Shown here one piece after another: positions 8,453 through 20,467 of a DNA stretch of 42,015 nucleotides; positions within the stretch are counted from its first letter, which is position 1, and each line of letters begins with the position of its first letter. The DNA comes from Spirogloea muscicola (Eukaryota > Streptophyta > Zygnematophyceae > Spirogloeales > Spirogloeaceae), in assembly GCA_009602725.1 (NCBI GenBank), contig WELB01000133.1, positions 57,904 to 99,918 on the forward strand. Reading direction: 5' to 3'. The notes below the pieces were generated by a model. That model saw only the letters and a program-made list of their open reading frames with translations. It had not been told where the DNA came from and ran no database searches. A program made the position numbers and the translations under genes.

Positions 8453-11382
8453 TCATGCACTGGCCTCATACTGTGCACTGTTCTCCTCAAACTCGGCCAA
8501 GGTGTTTTGTAGGACGGGACAAAAGTGAGCCTCATGACGGAGATTGCGACCCCACAATAGGTGCAGGCTGTCCAAGCTAGGGCAAACGTGTTTGAGATCC
8601 ACGAGGTTCTTGAGCGAAAGCCTCTGGACAGTGCTCAATCTTAGACAACGAATGGCAGGGAAAGACCACTTGGCAAAGTCGATGCCGCTTGCATGGTGAA
8701 ATACACCTAGGGCCGCGCACGCCAACGCTGGAAGGGCCTGGGTTACGGAGGCCATGCAACGATGTCAGAGTTCTAAGAGCACTGCCCCTCCGCACAGCAT
8801 GTTGACCAACTGACGGCATCCAGGACAATGTAGGTAGTCAGGCATGGCACAAGCACCTGCAGCTGGACAACTAATGCAGGAGCAAGTCCGCGGATGTCGC
8901 CGTGTGCCACACCGTGAACGATGCCACACTGCAACTCCAAAGCCTGCCAGAGATGATGAGACAAGGCGGTAAGTCACCAACAACACTAAGCATATCCTTT
9001 GAGAAATGCATTGAACAGCTCTGCCAATACGTATGGCTCTCTCATCGCTGAAGCCTCTCCATATGTAAGGAGCAAGAGAAAAGAAGTCAAGGAAGAGTTT
9101 GTGCAGCAAAGACCTCGATCTGGAGACATGACCTTGCAAGCTCCGCCACTGCGTGTGCTGTAAGCTCACAATTATTGAGTGAAAGTGCTCTCAACGGCGG
9201 CGGCCTTTCACCAAGCAAGGCTTGAAGCTCCTATGCATGCCAATCCAAGCCTTCATTCGCCCTTGATAATAATCCATACATGCAGTCTAATAGGCAACCT
9301 TAAGCACTAAGGGCCTGTGGGTTCATTGTTGAAAGAGCATAATATATCTCGGATGTGACAGCTGAAAGTTCGGCTTTGAGCTACGAACGTGCAGGTATGC
9401 CATGTAAACTAGCAGGGAATAGACGGGAAGTCCTTGCCACGGGGACTTAAGGAGAATCTTGAGCAAATGAATAGTCATGGGGCAGTTCACGTACCCTATC
9501 ACGGCAGCGCGCAAATTCTCGCCACATAAGTTCCGCCTTCAATGATCTTCGAAAGCTCCTGATCACTCAGCAAAGATAAGATCTATGTTACTGCAAGTTG
9601 TTCATGGCTTCAGGCCTCAAGTTGTGGAAAGAGTAAAATGAATCCCTGAGTCCAGCACCTTAACATACAACTAATGCAGGCTCCTCAAAAAGAGGTAGCA
9701 ACAAAAAGGTCCCTGTCTTGAGCAAGTTCTTCTTACGGCTTTTGCAGTTCGACGACAAGTGTCTCCAATTTGCGTGACCTGCCCACAGCCTGGAGGACCT
9801 GCCTCAAGTCCTTGCTGAACATAACGTGCTGACATGCCACAAGAAAGAAGCAGAGTTGCATCAGCCGCGCAGCAGCAGCTGCTTTGAAAGTGGTCTTTGC
9901 AGTTGGGCCTCTTGGAAGTTGTACTTGTCTGCAAAGGGATCCTGCTGAACCAGCTTCTGAGGCTGAGCACGACATTGCAAGACTTGCATCGAGCTGACCT
10001 GAAGGAGCACGGTCACAGAGGAGAGGTGCCGGTAGAAGCTTGCAATGTTCTCAAAGCCCTTGGCAGTCAGTGACAGACAGGCACACGGGTAGCCTGCTGA
10101 TGGCGGCGAGCTCCATGTCAGCTGCCCTGCAACCAGGCCTGCCACAGCACACCGCTGTGGAGGAGACACCTTGACTCTGGGGCACACGTGCTGTAGCCGA
10201 AGTGTGTGGATGTTCATGCAGCTGCGAAGGACCAGCCTGTGGACACAAGCTCTGTCAGGTTTGGTTTGTCATCAACTATTGTTTTCATCAAGAGCGTCGA
10301 GACACTGCGGTGAATGGGTAGTTCGTTTGACTAACTCGGTAGACCTGGCCAACCTATGGCAGGGTACCAGCGGATCTGGCAGCCAAGATGCAGGCTTTGT
10401 CGCTCTTCCATGCCTCTTACTATCCTTGGTCGTAGTGTCGACCTAAATTGAAGCTGGAGGAGGAGGGAATCATGACGCACTGGAGAGCATCGTTGTTGAT
10501 CTGCGACGAGCGTATGTCGACCTCCCCTATGTACCTGAGCTTGCGGTCAAGTATGTGGCCGTTTATGCACAAGTCAGTTACAAGCACAGTGCATACGAGA
10601 CCTGATACTCGATACTTTGATGGGATGACTGGATGGAAGATTTAGGAACTAGGTGTCGCGACAGGCAAGATGCATATGCAGAAGTTGACTGTGCAAGCAG
10701 AGCAAGCATGCCACGCCTTGCCTGGTTACTGCAATGGCGCACCGGCCTGGCGCTTGTCACACCTGCCCGCCGTGAGTGTCGCCCTCAGATTATCTTGCAG
10801 GCTGAAGTGCAGCAGCACTGGCTGCATCGGTGACGGCGTCTTGGGAGAGGGATGCTCGTCGGCCAGGCAGCCGCCGCCGCTGGCATCTAGGGAGCTGGCC
10901 GAGGCTGTCCGCAGCGCCGAGGCTCCCGAGAGCGGCGGCGGCGGCAGCAGCTGCAGCCGCTGCAGGCTCTGCGGCGTCTTGAAGTGCGCCAGCGGGGAGT
11001 GTGCGGTGGGATCGACCCACGCCGCCGGCGTGGGCGTGCGTGGCAGCAGCGGCGCCGCCGTGCACCGGCCTGGGGGCGCGCTCTCGCGCTCCTCGTCGAC
11101 CGCCAGCGGCCGCAGCTGCCGAGGATCGCTCGCGGCCGCCCTCCACGCTCGGCAAGGAGCTAGCAGTCAGCACCATGACAGATGACAATGACAGCGGTGG
11201 TCTGAGCTTCCACAAGGTGCGGCGGACTCGAGGTGGCCGGGAGGCGCTTGCCTGCAGACGCCGGCGGCCGCGAGGACGTCCTGTGCCGTCGGCAGGAACT
11301 CCAGGACACGGGGCAGGACGTCGGCAGCGGCGCTCCAGAAGTCTGGGTCCGGCTCATCGGCCGCTGCCGAGCGGGCGACCAT
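8453..11382 (-). CDS. F-box protein with leucine-rich repeats
   Basis: Likely substrate adaptor of an SCF ubiquitin ligase. The N-terminus, from the ATG at 11382, reads through DPDFWSAAADVLPRVLEFLP and QDVLAAAGVCR, an F-box core. The next exon begins near 11145 (AAASDPRQLRPLAVDEE) after a donor CAG|GCAAGC, so this intron appears to be GC-AG. Further minus-strand exons carry LRR-like segments: SLQRLQLLPPPPL (10950), DLCINGHILDRKLRYIGEVD (10570), LRRLVLRSCMNIHTLRLQHV (10220), RQVLQAVGRSRKLETLVVEL (9790), LRAAVIGYVNCPMTIHLLKI (9510), AVAELARSCLQIEVFAAQ (9160) and SFPAIRCLRLSTVQRLSLKN with LDSLHLLWG (8650). It ends at TGA 8453-8455. The F-box and LRR character are convincing, but most exon borders are not resolved, and I cannot exclude two genes. 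Confidence 0.65.
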
Positions 11383-11564
11383 GCTGCCGAGCAGCGGCTC
11401 GGAGCCTGAGCTCCTGGAGAGGGACCGTCCCGCTGTGCCGAGCCGTTGCTCAGAAGAGCACCTGCGAGGTGCAGGCGCTGGGACTTGTCTGCCTCGCTTC
11501 CTCTCCCCCACCCTCCCGGCATCGCCCTCCCCTCTCTCCCGTGACGCTCCCCCCCCCCAGCTCC

Positions 11565-11704
11565 NNNNNNNNNNNNNNNNNNNNNNNNNNNNNNNNNNNN
11601 NNNNNNNNNNNNNNNNNNNNNNNNNNNNNNNNNNNNNNNNNNNNNNNNNNNNNNNNNNNNNNNNNNNNNNNNNNNNNNNNNNNNNNNNNNNNNNNNNNNN
11701 NNNN
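11565..11704. other. Assembly gap (N run)
   Basis: 140 undetermined bases, in the GC-rich interval between the divergent starts of the F-box and H2A.Z genes. Part of one or both promoters is therefore missing. Confidence 0.99.
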
Positions 11705-11757
11705 GGCCACTGCTTCAGCACACGAGGCAGCCCCGCCGGGGCGCAGCCCGCCAGCAG

Positions 11758-11759
11758 CT

Positions 11760-11793
<34 letters not shown>
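11758..11793. repeat. CCCGCG hexanucleotide repeat
   Basis: About five to six copies of CGCGCC(C) in the H2A.Z upstream region, next to the assembly gap. Such sequence is a usual cause of gaps. Confidence 0.75.
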
Positions 11794-11794
<1 letters not shown>

Positions 11795-11853
11795 TGCCCG
11801 TTGACGCGGGCTCAAGTGCCCCCGCCGCGGGCCCTCTCCCCCCGTCCGGCGCC

Positions 11854-12703
11854 ATGTCGGGCAAGGGCGCCAAGGGCCTGCTGATGGGCAAGTCCGCGGA
11901 CGCCGGCGACAAGGCCAAGGACAAGAAGAAGCCCGTGTCGCGGTCGTCGCGCGCCGGCCTCCAGTTCCCCGTCGGCCGCATCCACCGCCTCCTCAAGAAC
12001 CGCGCCTCCGCCAACGGCCGCGTCGGCGCCACCGCAGCCGTCTACAGGTGCCGCTGCCGCAGCCGCCCCTCTCGCTGCTGGCCGCCGTGGCGGGCCTTTC
12101 CCAGCCCTCGCCGCGGGTGCGGTGCCGGAGCCCGCTCCAGCACGCCCCTTATTGCCGCGTCGCCTCCACTTCCTTGCCTTTCCCGGCGGCCGCTTCTGTC
12201 GGTGCAGCGCCGCCATCCTCGAGTATCTGACCGCCGAGGTGCTGGAGCTCGCCGGCAATGCCTCCAAGGACCTCAAGGTGCGCCTCGTGCAATACGCCAG
12301 CGACTGCCCGCCTCCGCCGCCGTAGCTGGGACTGGAGCCTGCGAGTGGCGCTGCCGAGCAGTCCTGACCGCACAGGTGACTGCCGGCCTGGCCTCCGCTT
12401 GCTGCTGCTGCAGGTGAAGCGCATCACGCCGCGGCATCTGCAGCTCGCCATCCGCGGAGACGAGGAGCTCGACACGCTGATCAAGGTGTGGGCGACCGTG
12501 CCAGTGCTGCTGCACAGGCCAGCCGCAAGCTGCCGGGCTCATCATGCGCCCAACTGTTACTGTGCGTGGCCTGCAGTCCCGACTCGCAGCACTGATCCAG
12601 TCTATCCCGTGGTCGCGCGCCTCAGGGCACCATCGCCGGCGGCGGGGTGATCCCGCACATTCACAAGTCGCTAATCAACAAGTCGACCAGCAAGAAGGAC
12701 TGA
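11854..12703 (+). CDS. Histone H2A.Z
   Basis: Replacement histone of the H2A.Z class, found in nucleosomes near transcription starts and deposited by SWR1. Four exons: 11854-12047, 12208-12277, 12414-12485 and 12626-12703. They sum to 414 nt, giving 137 aa, the usual size. The start [13 protein letters not shown] is typical of plant H2A.Z. The histone fold shows [60 protein letters not shown] and [30 protein letters not shown] with the [12 protein letters not shown] end separates H2A.Z from canonical H2A. All introns are GT-AG and interrupt the fold, unlike the intronless, clustered replication-dependent histone genes of algae. Confidence 0.97.
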
Positions 12704-14142
12704 GGGCCCGGCAGTGGCGGGCCGGGTCGGTGGTTGTTGCGAGGGGGCCGGCCATAGGGGTGATGAGCGGGCTCGTCAGCACACCTGATCCCCTCCTAGA
12801 CAGCCTCATGGCTTGATGCAGCCCCTGCCTGCGGGTCGCGCTGGAGGGCCCATGCGCTCCTCGGCGATCAGGGGCAGCGCCATCGCCGCTGCGCAGGCAC
12901 ACTCCAGCTGCTCCCCAGCTTGCAGTGTGCCAGCATACCTCCCTCCCCTGGCTCTTGAGTCCTCTTGCAGCCCACAACGACTAGAAGTGTAGGCGGCCGC
13001 CGACCCAGCCTTCTCGTGCTAGCCCTTGTGTCAAGGATGCATGTGTTGTCTGCCATCTCTGTCGGTTGGCTCCCCTTGCCCCTGCTGGCGGCCTGCGGAC
13101 TGCAACAGCCCCGGCCCATCAGGCAGGAGAGCTAACTGATTCCTTCCTCACGCCAACCCTTCTGAGCCGATTGAAGTCTTGTCTTAGCAAGAGCTACTTT
13201 GCTCATTACTGGTGCCCATGCCATTGCTGAGAGAGCTGCAGGAAGAGCCGTGGGATCTGCTGCCACATCCTCCTGTACTATCAGCCAATATAGCAGACAC
13301 AGCAAGCTTATATGCTGCACTGCACTGCCTGTCACCGTCTTGCGTCACCAGACGAGTCATTCCACACCGATCCCTCTGTCCACCTTGTTCTCCCAGACCT
13401 CAAGCTCCATATGTAGCCCTGTGCCTTGCAAAATTTGCCGCTTTATTGTTACACCAATATCGCTAAGGCTCCGGCAGCTCTGTACCCAAGCCACAGGATT
13501 TGTATGACCGATACTAGCAGTCTCCCTCATTACAAGTATACGACAGTCGTGTACAACGCCAGCTGCGTTCAATCTTCAGCAGCCAGCCAATATTTCCCAC
13601 TGCCGGCCTGATATTATCAGCATCTCCCTTTCTTGAACCTTGTAATTGCCTCGCACAAGAGCAGGAATTGGGTGGTGGACATGTCAATGCGGGGCCCATT
13701 AATCTCCCTAGATCGCCAGGCATGTTACACGAGTAGATGACATGTCGGAAGTTGCTGAGCCGTGGCAGGCCAACGGCAGGTGCAGAGCTACACTGTGATT
13801 GGTCAAAAACATCTCCACTAGTCAATTGCCCAATAGCCTGTCTCCTCAGAGGCAATTAAAGGCTCCGAGAGCCACAAATAGTACCTGGCGGAGGACTACC
13901 TGCAGCAGGCGGTCTAGCACTGTACAGCGCTGCTGTTTGAGAATGTGCCCACGTCTACATGGCACTACAACATAGCCTCGCTACTGTTCACAATGCCAAA
14001 GTTGAGCGGCTCTGACATCTCAGCCTGTTGCATGATGCACACATGTGAACCGTCAGTATGTTATAGGACTACAGTCAGCAGAACAAGTAAAGGCTGTTAA
14101 GTAGTGGTCCACAGGAGCATGGCAAGGAGCCTCGTCATCCTT
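12704..14142. other. Convergent intergenic region
   Basis: Between the H2A.Z stop and the AMBRA1-like stop. It should contain both 3' UTRs. Short open frames on both strands have no recognisable domain. No repeat shared with the window was seen. Confidence 0.35.
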
Positions 14143-16463
14143 TCAGCACGCATGATGAAGCCTAAATGAGCGACAAATGAAGCACTTGTGCAAACGCACC
14201 TCCAAGAGCTCATCTTCCAGGCCTCGCCGCGTGTTCAGGTGGCGTGGTGACCGGTTGTGCTGCAGTATCCTCACCTTGCCTTCCTGCAGAGGCAATGACA
14301 TGGCAACCACTCAGGCAAGCACTCAGGCAAGCACTCAGGCACAGCGTGAAAACCTCCATGTTGCTCCTAAGTACGAGCAAAGCTGCAGACATAGGCTTCC
14401 ACCACCCCACTGCAGTGCACCGGGAACAAAAGCACCGTCGACTTTGCCAGAGCTGAGAGAGGCGCACGGAATGGCTCAATGTCCTGGGACAGGCGGCCAG
14501 AATGACGCAGCAAACCCTACCTTTGTCCCATACAAGAGTCCTCCGCCCACCCTTGGATGGAAGCAGGCCACATTGACCTGGAAAAGTGGAGCATTGAAGA
14601 TCAGCATTCAGCAGCTTCATAGACAACAATGCAGTCTGCTGCACAGAACTGCAGCATCCAGCTGGCCACGGCCCTGCCCTTGACAAGCTTATGCCTGCAG
14701 CACAAATTGCAAACATGCGCACCTCATCCTCGGCACTTGGCAGGACCCTCACGAGGGCCATATCTGAGACGCGGTACACCTGCACATGTCATAGAGTGCA
14801 AAATATGTCATTTTCCAGTCGAGATTCAGTGCTGCATAGCTCCTACTTGTGGCTTGTTGAGAGCAGGAGGAAGACAAGGGGAGCATGGGCGATCCTGGCC
14901 TGCCTGACATTGAAGCTAGCCCCTTTCCTATGTCAAGCTGCTCAACATCAGTGCGCCGTTTTCAGGAACTACATATGGTGTCAATATATTGTCTATACGC
15001 TTGAAAGAAGGAGCAGCAAGGCTGCTAGAAAGTTGTGCAAGCACAAGGGCAACATGTTGAAGTAAGGACCTCCAAGATGGTGTAGATGGGAATGATGCTC
15101 GTGCCATCAGCTACTAGACTACGGAGGAGGGAGCTATGCCGCCGGCCATATGCCAAAAGGATGTGCGACGAAGAGGGAGAGAACTGCAACATGCACAGCG
15201 GCTACAAGCTGATCACAAGGGTCTGCGCGTGCACAAAGATCAGACAGGAAGCCATAGCAAAGAGAGTAACAAGCCCAACAAAACAAGCAGAAGCTGCTGG
15301 AACAAGATCAACTCCTGTTGCTCCACCCTATTTCTTTCTCAAAACCAAGAGTGCAGACTACATAGACTACACAACGATTTGAGGCACGTGGTGCCAGCCC
15401 TTGGGGACCGGGGTGCACCAATGGCAACTCACTTGGATGGAGGTGAGACAGTGCGCAGCTCGTACGGCTCGAGAGGCCAACACCTGTCCAAAGCTGGTGA
15501 AAGAAACACAGAGCAACCTGTGCTCTCATCAACTACGAACAAAAGCGTTGTGCTGCTAGTCCAGAGGCTACACAAGATGATGTTGAGTGCGACATATTGA
15601 CACGTGAAGGCTTGACTTGAGTGAGTTTGCTCAGTCCTTACGTGCTCTCCTCCAGCGAGTAGACCCGGAGCTCGTAGATGACCTGCTGCGTGTTGGCGGG
15701 GTGCTGGGTCGGGGAATGGACCAATTGCGGGCCAGCAGCTGCGGTGGGGGACTGAGCCCCATGCTGCGCCGCTAGCGCCGCCGACGCAAAGCGCAGTGGC
15801 TGCCAACCGTCGGGCTCGGACGGCTGCGGAACGCAAGCCACGCAGGCGGCCAGGAAGCGCCCGCACGGCGAGAAGTGCGTCCCCATTTCGCTGCGAGGCA
15901 CCAACTTGCTCCAACATCATCAAAATGCACTAAGAGGCAATAAGGCACAAGCGACAACTCGATGACGACGATTTGGAGCACAAAGTATCATGTCGTCAAC
16001 ACTATGACCAAGGTTGCTCTCGCAGCAAGAAGAAATGCTCAAATAACTTGCTCAAAGCTGGGCGCGCGCTGACCTGCACAGCACTGCATGGGGGATGATA
16101 AGGCGGCACGTGTCAGGGTCCAGTTGGGCGCTCGGCCGCTTGGTGTAGTGCGGCCACAGGCGCAGCTTCACAGTGCATGGCAGCTCGGCGGCTGCTGCTG
16201 CTGCCATGGCAGCCTGCGCTGCCGCAGCCTCCGCCGGGCCGATGCTGGGCAGGACGCCCATGCCACCAACAGCACCGCCATTGCCCTGCTGAGCATCCCA
16301 CCGCAGGGCTTCATTTACTCCAGCAGCAGCGCCAATCTGGGCTCCAATGCCGGCGCCAGCCACGCCCACCATGCCTGCGCCTGCGCTTGCCGCCGCACGG
16401 GCTGCTGCCATGGCCGCCGCCATTGCAACCGATGCCACGGACATGGCCGCACTCTGCTGCTCA

Positions 16464-16513
<50 letters not shown>

Positions 16514-19500
16514 CTGGACGTGCGACTGCAAGAGGAGCTGGGCACGCTGCAGCGGTGGCGACGGTGTCAGCGGGCCGTCCTCGCGACCAGAGCCCGGTGG
16601 CCGGCTCAAAAGCGCGTCGCGCGGAGCAACTCCATCTCTCTCGCTGGACCTGCCGCCACCGGCATCGGGCTGCTGTTCCGGCAGTGCCGCAACGTACATC
16701 TGCGCTGCACTGCCGCCTTGAGACCAGGGCTGGCTGTGGAACCACCCTTGCCAGTACGGGAGCTCCCACCCCGAATATTGCCGAGCCGGTGGCGCAATCG
16801 CCAGCTGCTGCTGCTGCTGCCGCTGCAGCATTGGCGCCGCTGGCGGCGCCGCGGCGGCCTGGCTTCCATCGTCGCTGCGCATGCTCACCTCTGCTGCCAA
16901 GTCCTGCGTAGTCGCCTGCACCGCCATGGCCTCCATTTCATCAGCGGCGGGGTCACTGCCGCTGCTGTGCCAGGGGCCCCCCACTGGCGGCGTGTCGCGC
17001 CGGCTCCACGGTGACAAGGGGCCGACCTCGCGGCCCCCAGCGCCGTCCTCCAGGACCTGCTCAGCATAATCCCATGCCAGCGTCGGGCTCTGTCGTCCAG
17101 CTCCGCGCAGCTGCAGGTGGCCTCCGCTGGCGCTGCGTCCGAGGGCATGCAGGTCCGACGGCCCTGCGCCTCCGTTGTCACGGATCATCGCCACACGCTC
17201 TGCTGCATCGGAGCTTGCGGCTGGCCCAAGCGTGGCCCTCCGCAGCTGGCGCCGCAGGGCGAGCGCGATCCGCTGCTGCATCCTGGTCAATGCCGTCAGC
17301 CTGGGCGACATGAGGTCCATGAGGTCGTCGGCCCCGGGCTCCGTGGCTGGTGGGAGGGGTACAGTGATGCCGAGCCGCCGCGGCTGCGGCGCATAGAGAG
17401 GGTATGCTCCAGCTGCCATCGGCTGCTGCTGGCTGCTGCTGTCATGGTTGGCCTGCTGGCGCGGCGCCTCGGCAGCGGCAGTGGCCGCAGCAGGCGCCGG
17501 CCCCAAGCTCGGCCACAGCAAGCTCGCAAAGGGAAACAGGGGCGGCGGCGCTGACGGCGGGACCGCTGTCGCGGCAGAGGGCATAGCCGCCACTGCCGGC
17601 GAGAAGTGGATGGTCGGTGGCGGGTAGCTGATGTACCCTCGCGATGTCGCGATAGTCGGTGGGCAGTCCGTGGAGTTCAGATCATTAACCTGGCAGCATC
17701 ATTGCGTGCCTAACGAGGTTGTCAGTCTTTAAACAATTTCACCAGTAGCAAAACCCTTGACCAATCAATCTTACGACCAAATAGATCTACAAGCAGTGCC
17801 GTACTGGAGCTCTACTGGACGGAGCTTGCGGGCATAGCGTAGCCAAAAGCCAGCAAGCACAATTAGTCACTCCATGTGCAGAGTCACTAGTACGAAAGCA
17901 GGGACCATGAGCCCACCTCCGCGGTCAGGAGCAGCGGACCCCCTTGTGGATGGAAGTGCACTGCTCTCAACGACCGCTTTGTCCGCAGCACAATCACTGG
18001 GGTGGCAGCGTCACCCTCCTTTGTGTACTGCCAGATATAGAGCTGCGGCACATGCAATTGGATCTGAGCTTGCCTCCATTGCTCGAAAACAAGAGTCAGC
18101 TTGAATGGCAATACGCGCCAACTCAATGATGTCACAGGCCTCTCTATGCCTGGCTGTGATGCGGCCGCGGCATGCTGGCACTCTGTCAAGATACAAGCGT
18201 ACCTTGTGGCCTGACGCAACGGCGAGGAGATCGCCTTGTGCATGAAAAGCAAGCGAAGCGATGGGGCGGACTGGCAGCGCCAAGCTCACCGAGGGGAGCA
18301 TCAGATTCTAGACCCTCTCAGAACCTCAACAACATTCAGGAAGTATCTGTTGAGCTAGTGCTGAAACATCCGCGTGAAACAGCAAGCAGCACAAGTGACT
18401 TGCTCGAGCTTGTCAATAGAAGGTTAGCCCCAGCACTTACAGAAGTCATTGGAGGCAATGCACTCGGCACTGTTGGCGTCCCACAGCCGCACCTCGTGAT
18501 CGAGGCTCCCGCTGGCAAGCACCTGCGAGCTCCTCGGGTGGAATCGAACCTGAAAAGAATACCAGGACCACACCTAATGTCAAGTATGGCAATGAGGGCA
18601 GAAAGTCCTCCGTAGGTCACCCTCTGCAAATAAGCACGTGTCAAAGGCCACATTGAGGTCACCCACTTCGGGTGCCACCAACCACAGTATCACAGAGGAA
18701 CTGTCACCACGAAGACCCCTTCCATGAGCACAGCAGGGTCACGTGGTTGTACCAGCTGTGATCTCAGGGCGAGGCAAGCTCTGCGGCTGGGGCTCTCAAT
18801 TGGCCGGGGGTTGGGAAGGGTGGGCAACAGCTCACCACCCATGGCGTACGCCGGTGGCCAGTGAGGACCTTCAGGCACTGGCCCGTGTGGCAGCAGATTA
18901 TCTTCACTGTATGGTCGCCACTGCAGGTCGCCCAGCATAAAGCGCCCCAGACACAACAGTCATCACTCTCGGCAAGTGGCCAAGCAGAGTGTCAAAGGAG
19001 TAGTGGTGGCAGGAGGTGAGCGGTGTTGCCAGACAGGCTTGCTTGCTCTCATTGCTGTGCATGTTCAAGTCTTCTAGACCACCAACAGATCCATCAACAA
19101 GTGCAGATCTAAAATTGACGTCCAAGCCAGGCTGGCCAGTAAAGCCCTGGGTAACAATGTAACCCCACTCAGACTATCAGGGCACATGGACGAGGAAGGC
19201 CAAGAGAGCATACTGCGTTGAGGCCAGCGACTCGCCGTCCAGGCTGAATGCCGCTGCAATTGTGGACCGGGGGGCTGGCCGCAACGTGCAGTAGCGTGCA
19301 GTGAACCGGCGCAGCGAGTCTGCCTCAAGCCTGCGGGGCATCCGAGGGTGCTCAGCAGTCAGAGGCAGCGGCTGTCGCTTCTCCAGCATAACAACAGAGA
19401 AAGAAAAGCAAGCAAAGGGCTTAGTGGTAAGGCGTTTGAAGCATCACTAAGGAATTATGTCTCATGCTTTAACACTTTTACATAAGTCTTACATGATGAA

Positions 19501-20467
19501 GACAGTAAGTACGGAGAGCGATTGTGGGACTTACCAGAGCGTGAGCCCGTGACGAGCATCAACCGTCTGGCTGCCACTGCTGCCACCGCCACCTCCGCCG
19601 CTTCCGCCGCCACCCCAGAGCCGCCGCTTCGGACGCCGCGCCAACGGGACCACCTCCCGCAGCGCTAGCAGCCGCATCACGTTCTCCGTTGTCCTAAGCA
19701 CACACAACGGCGGGTTTGGCGTTGATTCCCCATTCACAGTACCTGCGCAGCGCCTGATGCTAATGATACCCTACACGAGGTGCTCCAGGCAGGCGCCAAC
19801 CGCCAACCCTCCTGAGACTATCCTAGACTCGCCCCGGGCCGACGGCGCTGTCTCTGCAAGAGTCGCAACTGCTTGCCACACACAGCCAGCCGGCTGCTGA
19901 GGTCGGCCGCATTTTGCTGTATCTCGCGAACACATGAGTAGCAGGTCGTTCTGTGTGAATGAGAGCAAATGGCACAACTCCCCCTGGCTCTGCATGGCCG
20001 CTCAAGCTTTCTGCTCTCTACCCTCTGCTACGCTTGTACATCTATGTCACAAGATGGAGAGCAATTCAGCCGCAGCTGTCCTGCCGGGGGCTTCTCGGCG
20101 GACCCATGCTGCCCCTTGCACCGGCCACAAACCCCGAGCTACTCTGCATGTCCACCACAGATACCATGTGGGCATCCAGCAGCTTCTGGGCAAGAGCGGC
20201 GGCTCACCTCGGCTTCTTCTTGGTGACCACTGCCGAGCAGCCCTGGCAGCCGCTGTCAACCATGGCATCCCGCACTGCGGCGGGGCTCCTTCCGCTGCTC
20301 CCGCCACCATCGCCAACGCCGTGGAAGCCGCTCCCTCGGCCGCTCACCATGCCATAGGCGAACTCCAGCAGCCCGTCGTGGTACGGAGGCAGCTCGTCCT
20401 GAAAGCCTCCGACGCTGCCGGCACCCCGGGCTCGGCCCGCGCCACCGCCGCCCGGCCACGACGCCAT
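14143..20467 (-). CDS. AMBRA1-like WD40 protein
   Basis: Homologue of AMBRA1, in animals a CUL4-DDB1 substrate receptor and autophagy regulator; plants have related proteins. I can chain 14 minus-strand exons with consistent phases: 20208-20467, 19535-19693, 19214-19330, 18836-18920, 18441-18549, 18203-18270, 17917-18042, 16074-17689, 15642-15890, 15433-15493, 15070-15183, 14723-14779, 14521-14577 and 14143-14283; total 1072 aa. Key segments are ENVMRLLALREVV, PAPRSTIAAAFSLDG, the AMBRA1 signature GHRRTPW, the WD repeats VLASGSLDHEVRLWD and RPIASLAFHAQGDLLAVASG, then RSLRAVHFHPQGGPLLLTAE. A long low-complexity exon with polyglutamine follows. The C-terminal part has THFSPCGRFLAACVACV, VIYELRVYSLEE, SHILLAYGRRHSSLL and VYRVSDMALVRVLPSAEDE, like plant homologues. 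The start codon (MASWPGGG) is the least sure point. The reading ends shortly after EGKVRIL; a further small exon after a GAG|GTGCGT site is possible. Confidence 0.92.
14307..14342. repeat. 12-bp tandem repeat in an intron
   Basis: About 2.7 copies of ACTCAGGCAAGC lie in the last intron of the AMBRA1-like gene. Confidence 0.7.
16466..16516 (-). repeat. CAG (polyglutamine) trinucleotide repeat
   Basis: CTG run on the plus strand, with two GTT interruptions. Read in the AMBRA1-like frame on the minus strand it gives about 17 glutamines in the low-complexity exon between the WD40 part and the C-terminal conserved part. Confidence 0.9.

Noticed and set aside
10790-11215. 141-codon minus-strand open frame with polyalanine
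   Set aside because: A neighbouring frame on the same strand continues from the F-box and contains SLQRLQLLPPPPL; the polyalanine frame is its shadow.
14300-14345. Possible CRISPR-like short repeats
   Set aside because: Only 12-bp direct tandem units with no spacers, in an intron of a eukaryotic gene.
16088-17014. 308-codon plus-strand open frame with polyleucine
   Set aside because: Antisense shadow of the CAG-rich AMBRA1-like exon; the minus-strand exon chain closes in phase at both sides.
18535-18555. GAATCGAACC resembling the T-arm of a tRNA on the minus strand
   Set aside because: It is the coding sequence for VRFHP in the AMBRA1-like WD40 exon.
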